From: Triplophysa rosa | Taxonomy: Eukaryota > Chordata > Actinopteri > Cypriniformes > Nemacheilidae | Direction: 5' to 3' | Length of the DNA stretch: 64,000 nucleotides | Assembly: GCF_024868665.1 (NCBI RefSeq) | Contig: NC_079898.1 | Coordinates: 24,475,191-24,539,190 of the forward strand | In this document: positions 1-10,232 of the stretch, in pieces | Layout: each line of letters starts with the position of its first letter | How positions within the stretch are numbered: position 1 is the first letter of the stretch | Made by a program: the position numbers and the translations under genes | Notes under the pieces: generated by a model | Seen by the model: the letters and a program-made list of their open reading frames with translations, nothing else | What the model was told of the DNA's origin: nothing | Databases searched by the model: none

Positions 1-1275
1 CATGACCACAACACGTGGGTAAAAAAGACCAGTTGTAAATTCTAACCAAAAGAATACACAAGATTCAATTTTTGTATAAACAGACCTGTTTTAAAATAGA
101 TTAGTTACTGAGGAATATAAGGGTGGCGTTGGTTCAATTATATTTCGTTTGTATTATTATTAAATCAAACAGACCATGATTCAATGATTTGATACATAAT
201 CCATGTAAATAAATGCATATTTGAGTCTGACGAATGCTTTTAAAGCCCTGATTCATGTCACACCCAATGAAAAGTTAATCCGTCATGATTCCTTCATCAG
301 TCTATATGGACACAACGGATGGGTGTCAAAAACTAGTGAGCTGCCTCCCTACACATCAGAGGTAGTACACACTTTACTGCCTATGATGCTTTAATGTACT
401 GTTTAGAACGTCAATTAACATCATTTTGAAATGCACCATTAACATGATCCAGTTACAGTGGCTCAAACATGCTACACATGGCCATCATGCTAAACACACT
501 AAGTAGGCAGCATACTACATTTTGACAAATTATTAAAAAAAACATGCTCATTACAGTTCAGGACCCCTGCTATCTAGGTTGGTAGCACACTAGGTTTTGA
601 AAGCCAGGAAATTTTGCATGCAATTATGATTTCTAAACATGCTGTCTAGGAAGACAGATCACTAGGTTTTTAGTTAATTTATTCTCCTGTAATGTCCAAA
701 TTGCTACTAAATTTTGTGATGCTGCACAAAGATTATCCCACATATAATGCCAAAAACTGACAGCAACCTATGATGCCCGAAAATGTTATACACCAAAAAA
801 TAAACAAAAAGGACCCCTGTTATGAAAAACATTATACTGCCCAAGTAGGATTTGGAATAGTCCAAAAATAATATCCTTACATGCTAAACATCTTCATTTC
901 CAAAAACGCTGTTTTTATATCTAACGTCGCTTACACGACTGTGAGACACAGCAAATGATTGTTGATAGAGGATACCCGTCATCTGTCAGTCCTGCTCACA
1001 AGACTCATTAAAACCACCAGATCAACTAAATTCTACGTTAGTGGAGGCCTTCTATTAAAATGTGTCGTGTGTTTGATGAAAGTGCTTGTTATATTTGTGT
1101 GTTTGAGGGGGAACACCAGCTGTGAATGTAAAAACAGGAGTGGTTGTTCCCCACCCCCATCCCATCGGCCTACAACAATGAACAACAAACACTACACATT
1201 TCATTCACATTTATCACCATATCCGCATCAGATTCGCCTAACAATCATATTTACGTATTAAATGAACAATCTTAC
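1..1275 (-). other. zfand3: intron 1 of zfand3 (5' part)
   Basis: This stretch follows the donor site of zfand3 coding exon 1 on the minus strand, so it is the beginning of that gene's first intron. It is AT-rich. I see no second zfand3 exon and no other recognisable gene in it; the short frames at 959-1261 and 1144-1434 have no family resemblance. Confidence 0.7.
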
Positions 1276-1346
1276 CCCCAAAATCCGCAAGGGCAGCGGG
1301 GAGGTATACTGGGCGGCTTGCTGCGCTCGCTCCCTGTGTCCCCCAT
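1276..1346 (-). CDS. zfand3: ZFAND3, first coding exon only (gene continues off the left edge)
   Basis: Reading the minus strand from the ATG at 1346 gives 23 residues beginning MGDTGSERSK, followed by PPRCPCGFW, and then two bases before a GTAAG donor at 1275. This is nearly identical to the start of vertebrate ZFAND3 (TEX27), an A20/AN1-type zinc-finger protein; the CPCGFWG segment opens the A20 finger. The remaining exons, including the AN1 finger, lie beyond position 1. In human, ZFAND3 is a direct neighbour of BTBD9, which fits the btbd9 gene found further right. Family knowledge links ZFAND3 to ubiquitin-related and transcriptional roles; nothing in this exon tests that. The call rests on one short exon but the match is distinctive. 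Confidence 0.88.
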
Positions 1347-1650
1347 GGCGACGATGCAAAAGCGGCGGGCTGCTGCAGGAAACACCAGGGATTCGCTTAC
1401 GGCCTACTGCTTGTGTGGGAATTCCTCGGCTTGACGTTTGTCTAAAAAACGGGTTACAACGCAATCCCACACCGAAAAATGCAGCGTAAAAGTACAAAAT
1501 GCCGACACGAGCGGCCACCAAAATGAATTTGACTTAATTTAAACAATATACAATAATTTAACGGCCGCGTACAGTCCGACGGACCGCACCGGGAGTCAAG
1601 GCCGATCAGCTGGCGAGTAGAAGATACCAACTGATGAATAGGTGTTCTTA
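1347..1650 (-). promoter_or_regulatory. zfand3: 5' UTR and CpG-rich promoter region of zfand3
   Basis: The 300 bases upstream of the zfand3 ATG are visibly richer in CpG (GGCCGCG, GACGGACCGCACCGG around 1560-1600) than the surrounding AT-rich DNA, as expected of a vertebrate housekeeping promoter. No TATA box or transcription start could be fixed from the sequence. Confidence 0.5.
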
Positions 1651-2209
1651 ATCATGGATAAAAATGATTCCGCGATCAATATTGGACTTTTGTCCATTTC
1701 AACACAATACTTTCCTATAACTGATAAATACAATTAGTATGATGTTCAAATGTAAGCAGACAAATTTTAATATACCGTGTTCGTTACGTTTTAGAGACCC
1801 ACTGATCCCCGAAAAGAAAGTGGTAGAATCCAAGCTGTATTCCTTGTTTGTAAAGGGGATTTGAGCTTTAAAGCTGTTTAAGTACAAAACCTGCTACAGG
1901 CTATGCATACGATGATCTGCTCACAATGGCCTTGCCTAAAACACATTCAGCAAGACACAAAACGACTACTTTAAAAATACCAAGTTTTGCTGAAACCTAC
2001 ATGACACATTGAAAAAACACTGGCTCAGGGCCACATAGTAGTCTCTTTCTTCCACTCCATTGAAATGGGAGATATGTTCAATTCTATGTTCACAATATGT
2101 ATTCTATGTGTGCATTTTAAATGACTTAGCCTATTGTGAATAGTGTTGCAAATATTCAGGGCATAGGCCTATGTGTTACTAAAAAGGCGACGGGTAAATG
2201 GAAAGTAAA

Positions 2210-2670
2210 TTAAGCTTGTTTGCCAGGACACATGTGACCCGGACAACAAAACCAGTCTTATGGGTAAATTTTTCGAAATTGAGATTTTTACATAATCTGA
2301 AAGCTGAATAAATAAACTTTCTATAGATATGTGAGTTGTTAGAATAGGACAATATCTGGCTGAGATACAACCGTTTAAAACTCAGGAATCTGGGAGTGCA
2401 AAAAAATCAAAATATTGAGAAAATCGCCTTTGAAGTTGTTAATCAGGGGCACTGTAGCAGGCCATCCACTCACAAAAATAAAGTTTTTATATATTTAAGG
2501 TGGGAAATTTACAAAATATCTTCATGGAACACGATCTTTACTTAATATCCTAATGATTTTTGGCATGAAAGAAAAATCGATAATTTTGACCCACACAATG
2601 TATTTTTGTCTTTTACTAAAAATGTTCCCGTGCTACTTAAGACTGGTTTTGTGATCCAGGGTCACACATT
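2210..2670. repeat. non-autonomous DNA transposon copy (family A, copy 1)
   Basis: The segment begins near GTGACCCGGACAACAAAACC and ends near GGTTTTGTGATCCAGGGTCAC, giving inverted ends of about 20 bp. The interior is closely similar to 46,608-46,985 (shared blocks include GGACAATATCTGGC, GAGATACAAC and CTTTACTTAATATCCTAAT). It is a type common in zebrafish and carp genomes. There is no coding content. Confidence 0.75.
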
Positions 2671-3544
2671 TTAAATGAAGTTGACATGGACGTGTCAAAA
2701 ATCGAACAAAGCCAGATTTATAGACCTTAAACTTTGACATATATTGGGATTTTTTATAAACTGCAATAATGGTCTGATCAGACACTTACAAAATACTTAG
2801 CCCAATGGGACAGAACAGGCTGGAGGTCTGTGCCGACTTCAGTTGATGTAGTATTTTGGAAGCTCGAGGCATTAAAATGAAATATTTGGTATAAAATAGG
2901 TTTGTGTATTTGGAAAAATCCATCTAAGACATGCATTTCAAAGTGACAAAACTGGCAGACATCAAAAGCAACAGATATATAAGATAGGAAACTAAATCTA
3001 TATTTATTGAGATGTTTGCAACTGAGAGCCTGTTTGCCCAATATCATACATTTTGTGATGAATCTATTGCCAGATTTTTGCTATATCCTGATATGACACT
3101 GAATAAACAGGATAAAGCTGTTGATGGAACACTGGACAATATATTTTATGTTCACATTTTCTTTCTTTTTTTTTATTAATATACAAAAACAAAACCTGAT
3201 TTTCTTTAAGGCTGGTGCTAGTGGTCACATTATGTACTGCAGTGAAAACAAGCAGCAATAGCATGAGGTACAGTCACGGTGGGAACCTAAATGTTCATTA
3301 CTGTATGTAACACACACGTATCAAACTCTTTTTGGCCAACATACACCATAATCTAAAAATCGCACCACAACACCAAAAACACTTCTTGGCTCAACAAAAA
3401 TGTCACAACTCTCACATGTTACTCTATGTAAAGAGCAAGGACAAGAGCACAGCTCGAACTCATGGTTATGGTTAAGGCAGTGTTACTTTCTTTGTGTATT
3501 CTGTTTAAATATTTAACATACAAATCTTAAAGCCAAGCCCAAAA
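2671..3544. other. intergenic, nothing recognised
   Basis: AT-rich DNA between two repeats. The short reading frames at 2778-3047 and 3064-3264 on the minus strand show no motif or family likeness. Confidence 0.5.
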
Positions 3545-3953
3545 ATCTTCACCCAAAAATAAAAATTCTGTCTTAATTTACTCACCCTCGAGTTGTTCCA
3601 AATCTGTATACATTTCTTTGTTTTGGTGAACACATGAGAAAGATATTTGGAAGAATGCTTGTAACCAAACAGCTCTTGGCCACCATTGTCTACCTAGGTA
3701 GAAAAATGACAATGGTAGTCAAACAGTTTCTAACTGTTTGCTTTCCTACATTCTTCAAAATATTCTATTGTTTTCAACAGAACAAAGTCATTTATAAAGC
3801 ATTTTATTCTAGTCAGTGGTGGCCAAGAACTGTTTGGTTACAAGCATTCTTTGTGTTCAACAGAACAAAGAAATTTATACAGATTTGAAACAACTTGAGG
3901 GTGATTAAATGCAGGCAGAATTTTCATTTTTTTGGAGAACTGTTCCTTTAATA
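3545..3953. repeat. inverted-repeat MITE (family B, copy 1)
   Basis: The element opens with TCACCCAAAAATAAAAATTC and closes with GAATTTTCATTTTTTTGGAG, so its ends are inverted, and it holds paired internal arms (GGAAGAATGCTTGTAACCAA against TTGGTTACAAGCATTCTT). Five further copies lie in this window at 20,580, 31,216, 39,254, 47,726 and 61,284. It folds back on itself and codes for nothing. Confidence 0.8.
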
Positions 3954-5640
3954 TTGTCTGCACAATTACAAGTAATGTTTAACGACCTATCAAAGCATTA
4001 GCTGCTGTATTGTTATGTGAATGTTGACTGTAGGCAAGAATATGAGTTCAGGCCAGAATGTTTCCATTTTCAAATCAACATCTCCATCAGCCTGAAGCCT
4101 CCAGGTCTCCCGTGACTCTACTTCACAACTTCAAAGATACATTTCCCATCAATTCTACACATAGAACTTTATGAATTAATGAGAAATTATTTTAAAGATG
4201 ACTGAACTGTGTTGCTAGAGCATGTAAAGAATGACACAGATTTGCTTTATTGCACAGTGATTTACACCCTCACTTGCACACAACCAAAAATCAGTCAATC
4301 TGGAACAAATGGACACATAAATGAGAGATTACATCAACTTGAACATGAACACTCTTTGTTTTCCAGTTGAAGAAAGACTATCTACAAAATCTACAAGGCT
4401 TGCTTTATTAAGATTTACTTTTATAAAGGATTCATGTTTTATTATGTTTTGTGAAACCAAAGCACCTTATAAAGTCTACTGAAAGATTTTCTCCCACATT
4501 TCTGGCTTTATAGGATCAAATCTGCATTAAATAGATTTGTCTTTCATTTATGCAAACTGACTCAAATGTTGGAAAAAAAATCAACAAATGTATAATTAAT
4601 AATACAAGGTTTAAATTAAAGGTTGTAGACCTTCAGACAGTCGACAGACACCGCATGTGTTAGGGTTAGCTGCTCTAGAAACTCGAGTCAATACAGCTGC
4701 TTGATTCATAAGGGCCAGTTTTAAAGGAGGAATGTTTAGGACACAAACAGCAATGGATTTGATGGGAAATCTTTAGCTGGGCATGTCTCCTCATAAACGA
4801 CTGCTTCTCTTATCCTTTAATTCCTTCCCAAGAAATAGCGAAGGGCTTTATTGACAATGCGGGCCAGCCGTGTTTTAGTGTTTATCGGGTTGTGGATAAG
4901 ATAACAGAAAGCAACCCTCTTATAAGAAACATTAATCTTGTTATAACTGGACTGAGCTCTTGTTGCGGTCATAGAGCCATAGACAGTAATGGAAAGTCTA
5001 TAGTAATGTATAATGGGCTTGTGGTGTAGTGTTTAACAATATTCCCCACTTACCACATACAATTCAACATACCAAGAATTTTTTTATTGCTATAGTAATT
5101 TATTACAATAATTTTTATAAGCAAGCACTACATTTCTCAATACTTCATAGCTAGTGTTCTTTTAAAACCTGCTTTTGGGCTTTAATTGGAGTTATAAATG
5201 TTTACCTGGTAAAATATAAACAATATCAATGCAGAGATTGATTGACTTAAGTCTGGCACAGATTTTTATAAGATTGGATCGCACTGAATTATATATATGG
5301 GCCATTCTACAGAATTCGTGCAAACTGCTGTCCCACATCAAAAAAACACATTTAAAAAGCATTCGAGTATTCAAATCTTAGTTGTTTACTAAAATCCTTC
5401 TATTATCTATTGAAACCCACAATAATATTTATAATACCAGTAAGCTTAATATATATAAAATCATCATTTACTGGGTACTTTCGATTGGGAGATGGGTGTC
5501 CCAAACCCCTAAATTTCAACTTATGAAAATTATATTAAAAAAAACGTTTGCATTTTTTTCCATTGTTGTTTTTAAAGATATCTTTTTGATGTTTTTAAGA
5601 AAGTGAAGTTCAAAAAATATTTATTTTATTTTTTATTTTT
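3954..5640. other. intergenic, nothing recognised
   Basis: AT-rich DNA without exon-like frames, tRNA signature or clear inverted repeat. The short frames at 5192-5374 and 5382-5606 look random. Confidence 0.45.
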
Positions 5641-5644
5641 AAAT

Positions 5645-6445
5645 GATTAAAAATGTGTCCCAGATTTTCATGTCACTACCAAAACAGTGTATGTTTTGGT
5701 CCATTGGCTGAGACTGATTTTAGCCTTACCCCTACATTTTGGATCAAGAATCATTACTGTCCCTCTCTCTAATAAGCTACAAGGTGAATAGATCTGTCTT
5801 ACCATTTTGATGTAAATGTGTTCAAAAGTCAGAAAATCTGTGTGTAACTTTAAGGAACATCACTACCAAACATCTTTTTTTTGCAATTAAGCAAACTTTT
5901 TGGGCATTATTCCATAAAATTTAGTTTTTGTGTGTGTACATCTGTTCAGAACTGTGCTTGCTAACCATGTGCTGGTTAGCATCGTTAAGCTAGGCTCAAA
6001 AGTATTCAAAATTGTCACTACCCAAACCAGTGTATCACCACAATATCACTATGAAAATACTTAAATACTAATGATTTGCATACAGTAACTGTGCAGAGTT
6101 TGTTTATTTCCCAAAATAAAGGATTAAGTGCTCCTTTTTCTCACTACCGAAACAATTTTTACGTTTCGGTAGTGACAAAAATAGTTATGCAAATCATTAG
6201 TATTTAAGTATTTTTTAGTAGTGATATAGTATGTGGGCTGTAGGTTTTCTATTATATATTTACTATCAGATGTGTGTCTGCTATATGTGCTGGCTGTGTA
6301 TGTGCAACATACAGTAGTTAGTTATTTGTACATAAAATAAAATGTTGAAAGCCTGATTCAGCTGTGCAAATTAAATATTGTGATCACTACCAAAACATTA
6401 CAATCACTACTGAAAATGTGTGTGTCATGACCGAAACATGGGAGG
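5645..6445. repeat. foldback element with repeated CACTACCRAAAC motif
   Basis: The motif TCACTACC(A/G)AAAC or close variants occurs near 5672, 5861, 6017, 6140 and 6387, and inverted as GTTTCGGTAGTGAC at 6163. The 6140/6163 pair makes a near-perfect hairpin with a short loop. An outer pair of arms flanks it: TACTTAAATACTAATGATTT near 6057 against its complement near 6190. No protein is coded. It is probably a non-autonomous DNA transposon, but its exact ends and family are not certain. Confidence 0.55.
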
Positions 6446-6779
6446 TTTTTTCAAAAATAAAGTATAATAAATTATCAACTAATATTTCACGAGTTCGCCT
6501 ATGCAGATAACAACTGTCCGGGGAGCGGGCTCCGAGCTTGCCAGTTCCTACCAAACCCAGAGCACTCCAGCCCTGTTCGAAGCACCGGCCCGATCCCAAG
6601 GCGCAATTAATGAAGAACAGCAGCCGGGTGATGCATACCCCCAAAAGAGGCAAGGCTTGAGGCTGCGGAGGTGGTAGCCTGCGTTCAGAGTAGGGCGTGA
6701 TAAGGAGGATTTAGGCCCTGAGGGTGGGAGTGCTGCTGCGGTAGTGGGAGAAGATGAAGGGTCCTGCAAGAGGGGTGTC

Positions 6780-7250
6780 TGCTGCGGCAGCGAAGGATAG
6801 AGATGCGAGCCCTGCGGGGGCAGTGACGGCTTTGGTAATAGAGATGTGAGTTCCTGCAGGAGCGTTGCTTGCTGAGGCAAAATGGAGTAGAGATGCGGGC
6901 TCCTGCTGGAGCGGTGCTTGCTGAGGCTGCGGTTATAGAGATGTGGGGTCCTGCGGGAGCGGTGCTTGCTGAGGCAACAGGGAGTAGAGATGCGGGCTCC
7001 TGCTGGAGCAGTGCTTGCTGGGGCAGTGGAGAGTAGAGATGCGGGCTCCTGTTTGAGGGGTGACTGCTGAGGCAGTGGAGAAAAGATATATGGGCTGCTG
7101 GTGGAGCGGTGCTTGCTGATGCAACAGAGAGTAGTGGTGCGGGCTCCTGCTGGAGCAGTGTCTGTTGAGGCAGCAGAGAGTAGTGGTGCGTGCCCCTGTG
7201 TGGGGGGTTGTCGCTGTGGCGATACTTGCTTCTGGAGGAGAAGCGTCTGC
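6780..7250. repeat. 48-49 bp tandem repeat (minisatellite)
   Basis: The segment GAGATG...CTCC...GAGCGGTGCTTGCTGAGGC recurs at about 6841, 6890, 6938, 6987, 7036 and, degenerate, on to 7250. The period alternates between 48 and 49 bases. Because many steps are 49, the frame rotates and the same peptide (SRSPHLYS-like) shows up in all three minus-strand frames. I take the long overlapping frames here as a product of the repeat, not genes. Confidence 0.8.
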
Positions 7251-7413
7251 TGCGGCAGGCATGAGATGGAAGCACGGCCCCTGCGGCGATACTGGCTTTG
7301 GGGGTAGTGGTGTCTGCTGCGGCAGAGCACGAGATGGAAGCACGGAGTGGTCGCTGCGGCCGTTTAGAGCAAATATGTTCAGTTGGCATTAGAGAGATGA
7401 GGGCGAGCTGAAG

Positions 7414-8112
7414 TTAGATGATTCGGGAGATGAGGGTCCGATGGCCTACTCCTATGCGTGAGCAGTCCGACCGGACGTAGCTTTTGAATGCCTCTGCTGT
7501 CCAGCAGCTGAGAGCTTGGATTTGCGGCTGGGAGAGGCCTTTTTGGGCAGCTATGGTTGCCACGCCAATGCGGAAAGAGTGGATGGAAAAAATGGTCAGC
7601 AGGGATGCCAGATATGAGCAACGGACGGTTTTTTGGAACCGGAAATTAGTGTTGGGTCGATTAGAGTCATCCATGAAGAGTGGATCAGTTGAGAATTTAA
7701 CCAGTGGTCTTCTGAAATGCAGGTAGGCTAGGAGGGCTTGATAGGGTGGAATTTGTGACTGAAGATTAAATATGTAGATGAAGTGGTCTCTTTGTTTTGA
7801 TCCGTTTTGCTTGTTTGATGAAGTAGGAGATTGTTTCTGTATCGAGTACTGACAGGTCTGAAATAGTTGGGTGGGCTTTGGGTTAAAGCTGGTAGAGGTG
7901 GTGATTTCTAAGCATCTAAGGAAAGCGAAAAAGGCCAGGATGAACATGGCATCCAGCGTGCGTGCGTGCGGTATGAGTGGAGTGATAGCCTCTGCGGAGG
8001 GTGTAAATGCATTTGGTTGATATCTCTAGGGTTAGTAGTTGTCTGGAGTTTGGGCGCGTGTGTTGGGCTCTTTGGATACCCTTGATGATCATGGACGTTT
8101 GCGAGCTGGCTA
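7414..8112 (-). pseudogene. tyrosine recombinase fragment, DIRS/Ngaro/Crypton-like, frameshifted
   Basis: The minus-strand frame 7947-7414 reads FILAFFAFLRCLEIT, then about 100 residues later HSFRIGVATIAAQKGL, then QALSCWTAEAFKSYVRS. This is the C-terminal catalytic part of a tyrosine recombinase: the first arginine region (FLR-E), the HxxR box, the tryptophan, and the nucleophile tyrosine in SYVRS. The N-terminal continuation (IKGIQRAQ, RQLLTLEIS) lies in another frame at about 7,960-8,110, so a frameshift near 7,955, inside a CGTG-repeat, breaks the gene. Eukaryotic retroelement recombinases of this kind use HxxR and Y in the same spacing. It is a fossil and unlikely to be active. DIRS, Ngaro and Crypton origins cannot be separated from this piece alone. 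Confidence 0.72.
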
Positions 8113-8359
8113 CTGCCAGGGAGGGTGAGCCAAAAAAGAGTTTGTGGAAAACTCTGCATACCGCTTAGATGGCCTTTAATTGAGCTGGCTTGTAGGTGCC
8201 AGCAGCCTGAATTACTGCAAATATCTGCGTTCTGCTGCTGCTAGAGTCGGGAGGTGGTTCCAGAGCCAGGGCATTCGATGGGACAGGCATCGCAGTGGCT
8301 GTAGACAACATGAAGGAAGGGCGGGCCTGAGGAAGAGGGAGAGGAAGAAAGGCGGCCGC

Positions 8360-8760
8360 TGGAGCAGCTTGCAGAGGCAGCCTCTCGCTTGAGACGGCTC
8401 CTGGGGCAAATGTAGAAGGAAAGTTGGGAGGGAGGGTAGTCAGGGCTTGCACCGCTAGTGGAGGCAGCCTCACGCTTAAGTTCGACAGAGGGGCAGCAGG
8501 CCACTGACTGGGGGGAGATAGGAAGGACGAGGATGGAAGACCAGAGATAGCGCCGGAGCTGCTAACGGAGGTGGCCTCACGCTAGGGTTGGCTCCTGGGG
8601 CAGAGGCGGAAGGGAAGGAGAGGAATAGAGAAGCCTGGGCCTGCGCCACTAATGGAGGCAACCTCCTGCTAGAGTTGGACGGAGGGGCAGCGGGCCACAG
8701 GTGGGGGGGGCGTAGGAAGAGAAGGTGGGGAAGGGCAGTGGGTGGACCGGAGCCGCCGGT
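8360..8760. repeat. about 193-bp higher-order tandem repeat
   Basis: GGCTCCTGGGGCA recurs at about 8394 and 8590, and GGGGCAGC(A/G)GGCCAC at about 8490 and 8684, both about 193 bases apart. Each 193-bp unit is made of two related half-units that contain GAGGCAGCCTC. A related copy lies 2.3 kb away at 10,860-11,060. On the minus strand the repeats give Pro/Ala-rich frames with no domain. Confidence 0.6.
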
Positions 8761-9229
8761 AGAAGCACGCTCTTGCTGCTGGGACGGTTAAGGCAGAGAT
8801 GTTGGGCTATGGGTGATTTGTTGATGTTAAGTGGTGTGTTCACGTTATGAAGAACTGGCTGAGATCCAAATAAGGTGTCTTAGAGGAAAGACATTAGTGC
8901 GAGGAAATGGGAACGGCTTTTATTAATGTAATGCACGGTTGCTTTATTGCTGTTGTGATGCTGGTGGTGGATCGTTATGTCCCCCAAGGGAAGGCTGAGA
9001 CGATCAGAGGATACGACTCAAACAGAGCTGAGGATGTTATTGACTCACTGCGGTATATCCAATAGCTGGGGGGCCACGTAGATGCGAACCTGCGGCCTTG
9101 GTCAAGTCCCCCAAAACCGAAAGAAGGAGCGGCGTTGGTGAATAGTTGAATATATGGGGAGAGTAGTCTGCTTGTTATGAAAGAAGGATAGCCTGTTCCA
9201 TTCCTTAAGGAAGGTTATCTGTAAACTGA

Positions 9230-9440
9230 GCTCGTTGCAGCATGAGCTAGTGAGGGATCTTTGATCCTCAAGAATTTTTGGGCTGCTTCTGCGGCTGAAA
9301 GTTAGGCAGACGGAAAAAGAACGTTTTCCTGGGCAGCGTATGCCGAATAAATGCCAACGATGAATGGACATCACTATGTAAGCAGAAGTGATGTCGACTT
9401 GGCCAGCCAAGCGCCGCGACCCATGTTTAGGTCAAGGTGG
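9230..9440 (-). pseudogene. reverse transcriptase fragment (DIRS-type)
   Basis: The minus-strand frame ending at 9,102 contains GQVDITSAYIVMSIHRWHLF followed by GIRCPGK and, after FSVCLTFSRR, SSPKI. It matches the conserved RT region of DIRS-like elements, typically K-VDI-DAF-V-PIHP-WHLFG followed by LTFG-RSSPKIF. The usual DAF is SAY here and other positions are changed. No YxDD/LDDF catalytic box was found downstream, so this is a degraded fragment. It sits upstream of the recombinase fragment in the same orientation. Confidence 0.62.
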
Positions 9441-10232
9441 TGGCTTAGTCAATCCTGTGATATTGTAGAGAAAATTCTTAGAGTGAGATAAGGCTATGTT
9501 TGGAAACAGGAAGTTGCACGGGCTGAGAGATCGATTATTAGGCGTTTTTGCCTGAGCATAGTCAGAAGGAATGCTGTAGAATGTGAGGCTTTCGACGTTG
9601 GGTTTAAAGCTGTGTCTGAGAGGGTACATTGGAAAATCAGAGTTTCAGGTTGATGAGGCAATTCAGAAGACACAAGAAATATTCACGTAATTGTGGAGAC
9701 AAGTAATTTAACCTTATTTAGAGGCTTTGGACGGGGCGTTCAGTGCTGGCACGAGCGACGCCACAAATTTACCAATGCATGTAACGGCGGCATTGCCTTG
9801 TACATCTGCTTGGATGACAACTGATGCAGACTTGACTGTTAGGGGTGAAGTGGAATTTCGTTTATAGAAATCAGAGGACGAGGAGCTGACGTTGATGTTT
9901 GCTGGATGCGGAAAATAACTGGTTAATTTTACTTGTAATGGATCCGGGCGAGAGGGGTGGAGTGAGCAACGGGAACGTAGGCCTATATGACTGCATGGAT
10001 AGACATGAACGCGGCTTGTCTACGAATAGGCACAGTGTTACCCGGATGGATTTTTTTGCGGTTCAGTTGAAGTGACTGATGGTTAATGTGTACCGTTTAG
10101 TGGTTGCATTCATTCGCCATTTCATATTGTTGTAGTCTGCCAACAAAAACAAAGAAGTGAGTGAATAGAACAGATTTATTGAGCATTGGCTGTTTTATGT
10201 ATTAACAAAATACAGAGTAGTATGGCACAGAC

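Noticed and set aside
6548..7389. Three long overlapping minus-strand frames (260, 234 and 136 residues)
   Set aside because: They are produced by the 48-49 bp tandem repeat, which leaves all frames open; no domain, no splice context.
8165..8843. Pro/Ala-rich minus-strand frames
   Set aside because: Low-complexity translation of the 193-bp repeat; frames change from unit to unit and no motif is present.
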